From Clostridiales bacterium (lineage in GTDB: Bacteria; Bacillota; Sulfobacillia; RBS10-35), in NCBI GenBank assembly GCA_018729555.1, contig JAHHQG010000030.1, positions 1 through 64,000 on the forward strand: a stretch of 64,000 nt of DNA, given 5' to 3'. Position 1 is the stretch's first letter, and every line of letters starts with the position of its first letter. A model generated the notes under the pieces. That model had not been told where the DNA came from. It saw only the letters and a list, made by a program, of their open reading frames with translations, and ran no database searches. This document shows, piece by piece, positions 24,726 to 31,350 of this stretch. The position numbers and the translations under genes are program-made.

Positions 24726-25147
24726 CGCTCCTGCTCGTCCTCTTCCTCTCCTTCTTCTTCCTCCGCCCCTCGTTCCGCCTCCGCCCGCAGGCGAAAGAGC
24801 TCCATCACATCTTCTTCCACCAGATCGTCTACCCCGGCCAGGGTCTCCACATGGTGGCGGAGCTCGTGCCAGATGGTGTTTTCCAGCTCGTCCCGCCATA
24901 CCTCGGGCGGTTCGTCCCGAAAGATCTTCCGGAAGGATCCGTAGTAGAGGATGATCATATGACCCAAGTAGGGATCGACGATGTACTCGCCGAGATGATA
25001 GACGCCCGGTGGATCGGTGGGTTCCCGCCGGGCTTCCCTGGAGAGCTGGATCCCGCCGTGAAGTTCCCTCAGGAGGACTTCGGGGACCTTTTCCAGGATC
25101 TCGTCGGCCCACTCAGCGAACTGGGAAAAGGATACGTCTCCTTCCAT
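24710..25147 (-). CDS. Zincin-like metallopeptidase family protein
   Basis: Member of the small bacterial metallopeptidase family with an HExxHH zinc motif (PF06262-type), here IWHELRHHVETLAGVDD. Upstream are the family segments VPEVLLRELHGGIQL, LGEYIVDPYLGHMIILYYGSF and FRDEPPEVWRDELENTI. The protein is 145 residues, cytosolic, with an acidic Glu-rich tail. The last residues and the TAG stop are encoded by the right end of the element at 24471-24725, so the native C-terminus was probably altered by insertion. The ATG at 25147 has no Shine-Dalgarno site. A TATACT box ends only a few bases upstream, suggesting a leaderless mRNA. Substrates of this family are unknown. Confidence 0.85.
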   Translation of the reverse strand: MEGDVSFSQFAEWADEILEKVPEVLLRELHGGIQLSREARREPTDPPGVYHLGEYIVDPYLGHMIILYYGSFRKIFRDEPPEVWRDELENTIWHELRHHVETLAGVDDLVEEDVMELFRLRAEAERGAEEEEGEEEDEQERSTTP

Positions 25148-25160
25148 ATGGGCAGTATAG

Positions 25161-25655
25161 CTAAAGGACGAGGCGAATGGCCTGGAAGACGCCGGCCGTG
25201 GCCAACCCCACGGTGATGCCCGCCCCCGCCACGCCGAGGGCCGACCAGAAGAGGACGGTGTTCCAGGGGAGCTGGAGGAGCTTTCCCAAGATGACCCCCG
25301 TCCACACGCCGCTTCCCGGGAGGGGGATGGCGATGAAAAGGAAGATGCCTACAGGTCCGTAGCGGCGGATCCAGTGGGCGTGGCGCTGGCCCCGGCGGGC
25401 CAGCCAGTCGAAGAGCTTTCGGAGGGGCGGGATGTACCGATACGCCAGGGTCTCGGCCGTCCAGACGATCCAGACGGCCACGGGCGTCAAGAGGAGGGTC
25501 CCTAAGGTTCCCCAGAAGATGGCGGAAGGGAGGGTCATGCCCCGGGCGAAGGCATAAGGGATGGCCACTTTCATCTCCAGACCCGGCAAGAGGGACATGA
25601 TAAAGACCTGCCAGATGAGGGACACGCCCAGCCTCCCCTTCAGTACCTCGGCCAT
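25161..25655 (-). CDS. Small multi-drug export-like membrane protein
   Basis: Integral membrane protein of about 164 residues in the family annotated as putative small multi-drug export protein (PF06695). It has GVSLIWQVFIMSLLPGLEMKVAIPYAFARGM, where the Pro-Gly-Leu-Glu segment is a family hallmark. Further helices follow at FWGTLGTLLLTPVAVWIVW, VGIFLFIAIPLPGSGVWTG and a Gly/Ala-rich C-terminal helix. ATG 25655 is chosen; a TTG nine codons upstream has an equally weak ribosome site. Despite the family name, transport function is not demonstrated for it. It is divergent from the small gene at 25757. Confidence 0.8.
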   Translation of the reverse strand: MAEVLKGRLGVSLIWQVFIMSLLPGLEMKVAIPYAFARGMTLPSAIFWGTLGTLLLTPVAVWIVWTAETLAYRYIPPLRKLFDWLARRGQRHAHWIRRYGPVGIFLFIAIPLPGSGVWTGVILGKLLQLPWNTVLFWSALGVAGAGITVGLATAGVFQAIRLVL

Positions 25656-25756
25656 TATGGCACGGGGCGTCTCCCCGCACAACCGCCCCTTTCCCTGGAA
25701 AGCATTTCCCCGAAGCCATAGAATGGGAGTACCATCTTCAAGGGAGGTGAAGGACG

Positions 25757-25975
25757 GTGAATCTCCTCAAGATCCTTGAGGAGGAGCTGCAGCGCTGGGG
25801 CGAAGTCATCATCCGTACAGCCTCTGGCGCCACCTTCGAGCTCCACCGAGGCGACACCAAAATCGATCACGAGAACCAGATCATCCGGTTCAAGAGCGCC
25901 GATGCCGAGTGGGTCATCGACGGCAAGAGCCTGGAGGTCCTGAAGATGCACTGGAGCCACCCTGAGGAGGCCTGA
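25757..25975 (+). CDS. Small conserved-looking protein of unknown function
   Basis: 72-residue soluble protein starting at GTG 25757 behind an AGGGAGGTGAAGG ribosome site. It has a short N-terminal helix (LLKILEEELQRWGEV), then alternating beta-like segments (VIIRTASGATFELHRGDTKID and IIRFKSADAEWVIDG). These would suit a small five-stranded barrel such as an Sm-like fold, but that is only an impression. It is followed by the DoxX gene after 2 bases, so the two are co-transcribed. I do not recognise the family. Confidence 0.75.
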   Translation: MNLLKILEEELQRWGEVIIRTASGATFELHRGDTKIDHENQIIRFKSADAEWVIDGKSLEVLKMHWSHPEEA

Positions 25976-25977
25976 CC

Positions 25978-26538
25978 GTGAACCAAAACCGGACCATCGC
26001 CTTTTACGAACCGCCTTTCGCCCGCTGGCTTTTCGCCAGCACCTCCGCTGCTCCTATCTGGCTGGTGGTGCGCCTCTACCTCGGATGGGTGTGGCTATCA
26101 GCGGGCCTTCAAAAGCTGGGCTCTCCCGTCTGGACGGGATCCCAGGCAGGGGCCGCCGTGACGGGATTTGTTCAGGGAGCACTCCAGAAGACGGCCGGCC
26201 CTCACCCCGACGTATCCCCCTGGTATGCCTCCTTCCTTCAAAACGTCGTCCTCCCCCACGCTGCCGTCTTCAGCTGGCTGGTGGCCGTGGGGGAAACCCT
26301 GGTGGGGATCGCCCTCATCCTGGGGCTCTTTACGGGCATCGCCGCCTTCTTCGGAGCCTTCATGAACGTCAACTTCCTCCTGGCGGGGACCGTCAGCACC
26401 AACCCCATCCTGTTCCTCCTGGCCATCTTCCTCATCCTCGCCTGGCGGAACGCCGGCTGGTGGGGATTGGACCGCTGGGCCCTTCCCCTCCTGGGGACTC
26501 CTTGGCAGCCGGGCGAGCTCTTTGAAGGCCGCCGCTAG
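25978..26538 (+). CDS. DoxX family membrane protein
   Basis: Four-helix integral membrane protein of 186 residues in the DoxX/DoxD family. The conserved pattern is PIWLVVRLYLGWVWLSAGLQKL at the N-terminus, AVFSWLVAVGETLVGIALILGLFT in the middle, and ILFLLAIFLILAWRNAGWWGLDRW at the end. Family members include the thiosulfate:quinone oxidoreductase subunit DoxD and redox-stress proteins. Nothing here identifies a quinone or sulfur partner. GTG 25978 lies 2 bases after the upstream stop, with GAGGAGG before it. The stop TAG forms a CTAG palindrome shared with the stop of the convergent ddh. Confidence 0.88.
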   Translation: MNQNRTIAFYEPPFARWLFASTSAAPIWLVVRLYLGWVWLSAGLQKLGSPVWTGSQAGAAVTGFVQGALQKTAGPHPDVSPWYASFLQNVVLPHAAVFSWLVAVGETLVGIALILGLFTGIAAFFGAFMNVNFLLAGTVSTNPILFLLAIFLILAWRNAGWWGLDRWALPLLGTPWQPGELFEGRR

Positions 26539-27425
26539 ACCAGGCGGGCCACCCAGCCTTCCGCCTCGCCGGGAAGGAGATACACCGGCGGCACTTCGAT
26601 GAGGGTATAGGCGCCCGGCGCCATCTTCACCGCCGCCCGGGCCGCCGCTACCATCATCTGGCCGGTGAGGGCAGGGTTATCGATCCGCATCTCGAAGCGC
26701 AGGAGCTGGTTCGCACTGGCTCCTGCACTTCCTTTCCGGGAGATGACCACCCCATGGCCGGCATCCATGAGGGACGCCACCTCCTCCACCACCTCCACAT
26801 GGGTTTCGTCGTGGGCAAAGTAGGGATCTTCCTTGATGGCCCGGGTCACCTTCTCGGGATCCGCACCGTCTTCCAGGGCCACATACACCACCCGCCGGTG
26901 GCGGCCCGTTCCCATGGGGAAGGTGAGGGAAAGGGCATCCTTCACCCCCGAAATGGCCTTGGCAGCGACGGTATGCCCCAGGCTAAGGCCTGGGCCAAAG
27001 TCGGTATAGGTGATGCCCCTGGGGGCCGCGGCCTGGAAGAGGGCCCGCATGACCGAGTCCAGGCCAGGGTCCCAACCTACCGCCGTAAGGGCCGCCTTTC
27101 CTCCCTTCCGGCCGGATTCATTCAGCGTCTTTCGAAGGGCCGGGATCTCCGAATGGATATCGAAGGCATCCACGGTGGCATAGCCTTTTTGTAAAAGCTC
27201 CGCCGCCTTTGCGGGAACTTCCCGCGACGGGATGGCCAAGAGGACCACGTCCACCTCACCCAAGTCCTCCACCCGGGCCACCTGGGGGATCTTTCCTTCC
27301 CTTGACGGGAGGGACGATGCCCTGCGGACGACCCCGCAAAGTTCCATGTCAGGGGCCAGCTCCACCGCCTTCGCCGCCGCCTGACCCACATGTCCCCAGC
27401 CCATGATGGCAACCTTCAGCGCCAA
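26535..27425 (-). CDS. ddh: meso-Diaminopimelate D-dehydrogenase
   Basis: NADPH-dependent one-step route from tetrahydrodipicolinate to meso-diaminopimelate for lysine and peptidoglycan, or the reverse deamination. The 296-residue protein opens with the Rossmann motif VAIMGWGHVGQAAAKAVE. It continues with VDVVLLAIPSREVPAKA, FDIHSEIPALRKTL, TAVGWDPGLDSVMRALF (active-site Asp-Pro-Gly) and DFGPGLSLGHTVAAKAI. The C-terminal NPALTGQMMVAAARAA is typical of Ddh. The length is a little short of the corynebacterial enzyme. TTG 27425 lies 9 bases after GGAGG. It is a monocistronic gene whose stop overlaps the DoxX stop. It explains how meso-DAP may be made without the succinylase branch. Confidence 0.88.
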   Translation of the reverse strand: MALKVAIMGWGHVGQAAAKAVELAPDMELCGVVRRASSLPSREGKIPQVARVEDLGEVDVVLLAIPSREVPAKAAELLQKGYATVDAFDIHSEIPALRKTLNESGRKGGKAALTAVGWDPGLDSVMRALFQAAAPRGITYTDFGPGLSLGHTVAAKAISGVKDALSLTFPMGTGRHRRVVYVALEDGADPEKVTRAIKEDPYFAHDETHVEVVEEVASLMDAGHGVVISRKGSAGASANQLLRFEMRIDNPALTGQMMVAAARAAVKMAPGAYTLIEVPPVYLLPGEAEGWVARLV

Positions 27426-27634
27426 GTCCCTTCGCCTCCCCCCACGACTATACGTTTTCCCCGGCGAGGCCATCAGCAAAAGGGTAGCCCCAGCCCGTCG
27501 GCCGGGGAAAGGATCCGCCCCAAGTTCTCCGGTGCTCTTGAAGGAAAGCCTTCGGCCACCTTGAACTTTCATCTTGCGGGGCGGATGGCATCCCGGGCGC
27601 GGGGGCTCGCCCTAATGAAAGGCGGGATCGATGG

Positions 27635-28198
27635 ATGGCGGAAGAGATCTGGGAGGACGAGAACTGGCCCTTTGAGCTGGAGGCCCGGCGGCTCACCAGC
27701 GATGAGGTGGAATTCCTCTGGGAGCTCATGGCCCTGGAGCTCATCAAGCCGAGGGGCCCTTACCACCGGGCCTTCTGGTTTCATTTGATGCAGACGGTCA
27801 TGTGGGAGGACTGGAGGCGAAAGAATCGGCCCGACGACCATCCCTTCACCGCCGCCTTCGTCCACGATCCCGATGCCACCGAAGAGGAGCTGGGCCATGC
27901 CCACTCCACCCTTCTCATCGGCACCATCGCCGCCATGGACGAGGAGCACTGGAACGAGGTGACCTCCAGCGCCATCGGCCTCCTCTCCATGGTCAAGGCG
28001 ATGCGGTTTGCCGGTAAGAAGCGGATCTCCTCGGCCATGGTGGAGTACCTGGATCAGGTGAAGGAGCTCCTCTTCCGCCGCGAAGAGATGCTCCGGGATG
28101 TCCTGGAAGAGGCGGGGGAAGAAAACCTTCGCCACATACGCCAGTACATCGAAAGTTCCTTTGGGGAGAAAGGGGGGAACCCCATTCAGGACCTCTAG
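27635..28198 (+). CDS. Hypothetical acidic, helical protein
   Basis: 187-residue soluble protein, predominantly helical and acidic, with many Trp and Glu (WEDENWPFELEARRL, FWFHLMQTVMWEDWRRK). A His-rich helix (GHAHSTLLIGTIAAMDEEHW) might bind metal. The C-terminus is a charged coil (YLDQVKELLFRREEMLRDVLEEAGEE). ATG 27635 is used, with an AAGGCGGG site upstream. It stands alone and ends one base from the convergent DUF190 gene. I do not recognise a family; the His/Glu pattern is only suggestive of a four-helix metal-binding bundle. Confidence 0.75.
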   Translation: MAEEIWEDENWPFELEARRLTSDEVEFLWELMALELIKPRGPYHRAFWFHLMQTVMWEDWRRKNRPDDHPFTAAFVHDPDATEEELGHAHSTLLIGTIAAMDEEHWNEVTSSAIGLLSMVKAMRFAGKKRISSAMVEYLDQVKELLFRREEMLRDVLEEAGEENLRHIRQYIESSFGEKGGNPIQDL

Positions 28199-28199
28199 C

Positions 28200-28547
28200 T
28201 CATCCGATGGCCATCGGCCCCTGCCCGTGGCGGTAAACCACCACCTCCACGTCCTCCAAGACCACCAAGCCCTCCTTGACCGCCTCTTTCACAAAGGAGA
28301 GAAAAGCCTGAATCTTTCGCGCATCATCGACCATCTCCATCTTGATGGGTAGATCCTGGGAAAGCTCCAGCAGCTTGACGCTCCTCACCCGGGAGTGGGC
28401 GCCAAAGCCCTCCACCCCTTTGAAAACCGTGGCCCCCGCCAAGCCCATCTCCCGCGCCTTTCGAAGAAGGGCCCGGTAGAGGGGCTGCCCCTCCCACCGG
28501 TCCGACTCACCGATGTAGATGGTCAAACGCTTCGCCCGGGCATCCAT
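28200..28547 (-). CDS. DUF190 family protein (PII-like), crcB partner
   Basis: 115-residue DUF190 protein, a PII/ferredoxin-like fold frequently encoded beside crcB fluoride channels. Markers are KRLTIYIGESDRWEGQPLYRAL, AGATVFKGVEGFGAH, LPIKMEMVDDARKIQAFL and VVLEDVEVVVYRHG, the usual order for this family. ATG 28547 is preceded by GAGAGGAGGTGG. It is 19 bases downstream of crcB, so both should respond to the fluoride riboswitch upstream of crcB. A modulatory role on the channel is inferred from co-occurrence, not shown. Confidence 0.88.
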   Translation of the reverse strand: MDARAKRLTIYIGESDRWEGQPLYRALLRKAREMGLAGATVFKGVEGFGAHSRVRSVKLLELSQDLPIKMEMVDDARKIQAFLSFVKEAVKEGLVVLEDVEVVVYRHGQGPMAIG

Positions 28548-28566
28548 CGGTTCCACCTCCTCTCCC

Positions 28567-28950
28567 CTACCGATCCAACCAAAGATAGCCCACGGCAAAC
28601 CCGGCGCCGATGGCCACCAGGCCCAGGACGATGCTGCTCCCCAGGTAGAGGAGGGCCATACCCACCTCATGGTCGCGGAGAAGGGCCAGGGTTTCCCACT
28701 GGAAGGTGGAAAAGGTGGTGAAGGCGCCGATGAGCCCGCTCATGATGCCGGCCCGCACCCAGCTGGGGGCCAGCCCCACCTCGCCGTATACCCCCAGGAT
28801 GCCCAGCACAAACGTCCCCGCCAGATTGACAAGGAGCGTTCCCCAGGGGAACCCCTGGCTCACCTGGGCCAGGGCCAGGGTCAGGGTATAGCGGCCGAGG
28901 GCGCCGATAGCGCCCCCCACCGCCACCCACAAGAGGGTCATGCCGCTCAT
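28567..28950 (-). CDS. crcB: Fluoride efflux channel
   Basis: Fluc/CrcB fluoride channel, 127 residues with four transmembrane helices, active as an antiparallel dimer that lets F- leave the cell. Conserved features are VAVGGAIGALGRYTL, GTLLVNLAGTFVLGILG with the pore Asn, and the phenylalanine-lined track GLIGAFTTFSTFQWET (TTFSTF). A closing Gly-rich helix follows. ATG 28950 follows GGGAGG. A fluoride riboswitch and terminator lie in its leader, and the DUF190 partner follows. It is a single-gene (homodimer) system, since no second crcB copy is adjacent. Confidence 0.95.
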   Translation of the reverse strand: MSGMTLLWVAVGGAIGALGRYTLTLALAQVSQGFPWGTLLVNLAGTFVLGILGVYGEVGLAPSWVRAGIMSGLIGAFTTFSTFQWETLALLRDHEVGMALLYLGSSIVLGLVAIGAGFAVGYLWLDR

Positions 28951-28971
28951 CCTCTACCCTTTCCTCCCATC

Positions 28972-29003
28972 AAAAATGGCTCCTCCCGTGAGGGAGGAGC
29001 CAT
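28972..29003 (-). terminator. Intrinsic terminator of the fluoride-riboswitch leader
   Basis: Read leftward, TGGCTCCTCCC-TCAC-GGGAGGAGCCA is a perfect 11-bp stem followed by TTTTT, a textbook rho-independent terminator placed between the riboswitch and the crcB ribosome site. Its 5' arm begins with the GGCTCC segment that the riboswitch aptamer needs for its pseudoknot, so aptamer folding and termination are mutually exclusive. Confidence 0.92.
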
Positions 29004-29045
29004 CACCGCCTGACCGGCGGAATTAGGGCGAGCTCCATCGCCCGA
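28996..29045 (-). promoter_or_regulatory. Fluoride riboswitch (crcB motif)
   Basis: Read leftward from 29043 the leader contains GGGCGATGGAGCTCGCCC, then TAATT, then CCGCC-GGTCA-GGCGG and TGATGGCTCC. These are the two hairpins and joining segments of the crcB-motif fluoride aptamer. GGAGC in the first loop can pair with GCTCC at the 3' end as the pseudoknot. With fluoride bound, GCTCC is held in the pseudoknot and cannot start the terminator stem, so crcB and the DUF190 gene are expressed. Strong match to the known motif; the ON-switch mechanism follows from the terminator overlap. Confidence 0.92.
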
Positions 29046-29082
29046 AGGATAGGGCCCTCTCGTCCGAGGGGTCCCTTCGGTG

Positions 29083-29283
29083 TTACAGAGGCTGCACTCT
29101 TTGAGCCTGGGGCCCTTTGGGGCCTTGAGCCACTTCAAACTCGACCCGCTGGCCTTCGTTCAACGTCCGGAATCCGCTGCCCACGATCTCCGAAAAGTGC
29201 ACGAACACATCGCCCTGACCGTCATCCCGGGTGATGAACCCGTAGCCCTTTTCGGCGCTGAACCACTTCACGGTGCCTTGCAA
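29083..29283 (-). CDS. Cold-shock protein (CspA family)
   Basis: 66-residue single cold-shock domain that binds single-stranded RNA/DNA as an RNA chaperone. RNP1 is KGYGFITRD and RNP2 DVFVHFSEI, with the family start [10 protein letters not shown]. The start is TTG 29283, nine bases after GGAGG. It has its own consensus promoter (29354-29382) and a roughly 70-base 5' leader with an inverted repeat (CCCGCTATC/GATAGCGGG). Such leaders in csp mRNAs often control stability or translation. Downstream lies the fluoride riboswitch of crcB, whose terminator may also end csp transcripts. Confidence 0.95.
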   Translation of the reverse strand: MQGTVKWFSAEKGYGFITRDDGQGDVFVHFSEIVGSGFRTLNEGQRVEFEVAQGPKGPQAQRVQPL

Positions 29284-29353
29284 AGCTCACTACCTCCGAT
29301 CCCGCTATCTTGCCTCGTCCCACCATCCATCGATAGCGGGAGTCGGTAGGCTC

Positions 29354-29382
29354 ACTCTACACCCCCGGGAAGGGTTTGTCAA
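29354..29382 (-). promoter_or_regulatory. Sigma-A-type promoter of the cold-shock gene
   Basis: Read leftward: TTGACA (29377-29382), 17-base spacer, TAGAGT (29354-29359). The -35 box lies in the loop of a short inverted repeat AAGGGTTT/AAACCCTT that directly follows the sdhE stop codon, so a putative hairpin after sdhE overlaps the csp promoter. Confidence 0.7.
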
Positions 29383-29389
29383 AACCCTT

Positions 29390-30280
29390 TTACGAGGAGG
29401 TCACCGCCATGCGCCGGGCCCGTTCAAAGATCCGACGGGGCGAGATGAGATTCCGGTGGAGCCCCAGATCTTTGGCGTCCAAGCCAAAGGCGATCCCCAA
29501 AAGTTGGGGAAGATGAAGGATGGGCACATCCAGGGAGCGTCCCATAACCTTGGCCGCATCCACCTGCTGGCCATCCAGGTTCAGGTGGCAAAGGGGGCAA
29601 GGCGTCACCAGGAGATCGGCCCCCTTATCCTTCGCCTCGGCGATATGAGTCCCCGTCATCTTGAGGGCGCTGATGCGGTTCATGGTAGTGAGGGGAAACC
29701 CGCAGCACTTGGTGGCTCCGCTGTAATCCACCGCATTGGCCCCCAAGGCTACGATGATCTGCTCCAGGTAGGTGTCCCGGTCGTGGTGCTGAGGATCCAT
29801 GAGGCGGCTGGGGCGAAGGATGTAGCAGCCGTAGAAGGGCGCCACATTGAGGCCGCTCAAGGGCACCTTCACGTAGGAGCGGAGCTTTTCCAACCCAATC
29901 TTCTCCACCAAGATCCACATGAGGTGGTAGATCTCCGTCGTGCCGTTGTACTGCAGCCCTTCAGGGGCGAGGATCTCGTTGATCTCCGCCCGGTAGGCTT
30001 CGTCCTTCAGCCTCTCGTGGGACGCATACATGGTCCCCGTGCAGGTGCTGCAGATGGTCATGATGGGGAGGCCCATCTGCTCGGCCATGGCGAAGGTGCG
30101 GGCGTTGAGGGCGTCGGCCAGACGGGGATTGCGCTCCGTGAGGACCCCGGCCCCGGTGCAGGCCCCGCCCACCAGCTCTTCCACCTCGATGCCCAGAACT
30201 CCCAGGGAAGCCACTGTGGACTGGTAGAGCTCGGGCGCTCCTTGCTTGGCGACGCAACCGGTCCAAAAAGCGTATTTCAC
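29390..30280 (-). CDS. Class-E succinate:quinone oxidoreductase CCG-domain subunit (SdhE/HdrB-like)
   Basis: 296-residue homologue of heterodisulfide reductase subunit B that replaces the membrane-anchor subunits in class-E succinate dehydrogenases/fumarate reductases. There are two Cys-rich CCG-type regions. The first has WTGCVAK, GGACTGAG and CSTCTGT, where the usual CC pair is reduced to a single Cys. The second has FYGCYILRPS, ATKCCGFPL and CPLCHLN. No transmembrane helix is apparent; family members attach through amphipathic segments. The start GTG 30280 overlaps the sdhB stop (GTGA). The gene order A-B-E is standard, but the small SdhF subunit found in some archaeal complexes is not next to it. 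Confidence 0.88.
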   Translation of the reverse strand: MKYAFWTGCVAKQGAPELYQSTVASLGVLGIEVEELVGGACTGAGVLTERNPRLADALNARTFAMAEQMGLPIMTICSTCTGTMYASHERLKDEAYRAEINEILAPEGLQYNGTTEIYHLMWILVEKIGLEKLRSYVKVPLSGLNVAPFYGCYILRPSRLMDPQHHDRDTYLEQIIVALGANAVDYSGATKCCGFPLTTMNRISALKMTGTHIAEAKDKGADLLVTPCPLCHLNLDGQQVDAAKVMGRSLDVPILHLPQLLGIAFGLDAKDLGLHRNLISPRRIFERARRMAVTSS

Positions 30281-31329
30281 TTCGGCTCATCCTTTCTGGG
30301 AGGAATCTGGACAGGTGCCGTCAGCTCACCCACCAGCGCCGTCGCGGATGGATGGGGCATAGCCCTGCGCTTCTTCTTTTGCCGCTGGGCCTCGGGACCG
30401 GTCTCCAGCTGCTGAAAGATCCGCCGCACGTGATGGACACCCGGAATGGTCTTCATACGGAGAGGCACCTTCCCCCGCCAGAAGGAACGCCAGCCCACCC
30501 CGGCAAACTGCAAAAGCTCCCCGATCCCCGACACGGACCGTATGGCCACCTTCGTTTCATCCAGGCGGCCGTAGGCGGACACCGTATCCACGAAGGCCTG
30601 GCTATGCCGCGATCCGTTGTTATCGGTGATGCCCGCCTCCATGGCCATGCGGCGGGTATCCACGATGAGCTCCATGGGAGCCACCCCCTTGGGGCAGACC
30701 TCCACGCAGTAGAAGCAGTGGGTGCAATCCCAAATGCCGTTGGGCTGGGAGACGTACTCCAGCCGCTCCTTCGCTGCCGCATCACGGGGATCGGCCAGGA
30801 ACCTCCAGTTCTTCGCCAGGGCCGCCGGCCCGATGAACTGGGGATTCACCTCCATGGAGTTGCACGCCGCCACGCAAAGGCCGCACATGATGCAGGCCAT
30901 GGCCCCTTTGACGCTCTCCATGTCCTCGAAGGGAACGATGTACTCCCGCTCCGGCTGGTGGTCGGGCTGGAGGTAGGGCTTGATCTGCCGGACCTTTCCC
31001 CAGAAGGGCTCCAGGTCCGTCACCAGGTCCTTCACCACCCCCATGTTCCCCATGGGCTCGACGGTGATGACCCCGTCGTCGCTGACCACATCCCGGACCT
31101 TCGTTTTGCACCCCAGGGCCATCTGGTGGTTGATCTGCATGCCGCAGGAACCGCAGATCTGGCTCCGGCAAGAGCACCGGACGCTCAGGGTTTCGTCCAC
31201 ATACTCACGGATGTGGATGAGGGCATCCAGCACCGTGCCGTGTTCATCCACTTCCACCTGGTACTCCTGCCACTGGGGCTGGTGGCCCGTCTGCTCGTTC
31301 TGGCGGCGTACCCGCAGCTTGACTTCCAT
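30277..31329 (-). CDS. sdhB: Succinate dehydrogenase/fumarate reductase iron-sulfur subunit (class E)
   Basis: Electron-transfer subunit, 350 residues. The [2Fe-2S] ferredoxin domain has VRCSCRSQICGSCGM and a distal Cys in LGCKTK. The C-terminal domain has CIMCGLCVAAC and CTHCFYCVEVCPKG. The second motif carries the extra Cys (CxxCxxCxxxCP) that turns the classical [3Fe-4S] site into a [4Fe-4S] site, a hallmark of class-E enzymes. A roughly 100-residue C-terminal extension rich in basic residues follows. ATG 31329 has a GGGGAGG site. It sits 21 bases after sdhA and overlaps the CCG subunit gene by 4 bases. Confidence 0.93.
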   Translation of the reverse strand: MEVKLRVRRQNEQTGHQPQWQEYQVEVDEHGTVLDALIHIREYVDETLSVRCSCRSQICGSCGMQINHQMALGCKTKVRDVVSDDGVITVEPMGNMGVVKDLVTDLEPFWGKVRQIKPYLQPDHQPEREYIVPFEDMESVKGAMACIMCGLCVAACNSMEVNPQFIGPAALAKNWRFLADPRDAAAKERLEYVSQPNGIWDCTHCFYCVEVCPKGVAPMELIVDTRRMAMEAGITDNNGSRHSQAFVDTVSAYGRLDETKVAIRSVSGIGELLQFAGVGWRSFWRGKVPLRMKTIPGVHHVRRIFQQLETGPEAQRQKKKRRAMPHPSATALVGELTAPVQIPPRKDEPK

Positions 31330-31350
31330 GGCAACCTCCCCTTCGCCTCG

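Noticed and set aside
27595-27640. Segment resembling half of a fluoride riboswitch (GGGCG...CTCGCCCTAAT) before the gene at 27635
   Set aside because: The second aptamer hairpin and the pseudoknot partner are missing and there is no terminator, so the similarity is probably chance in GC-rich DNA.
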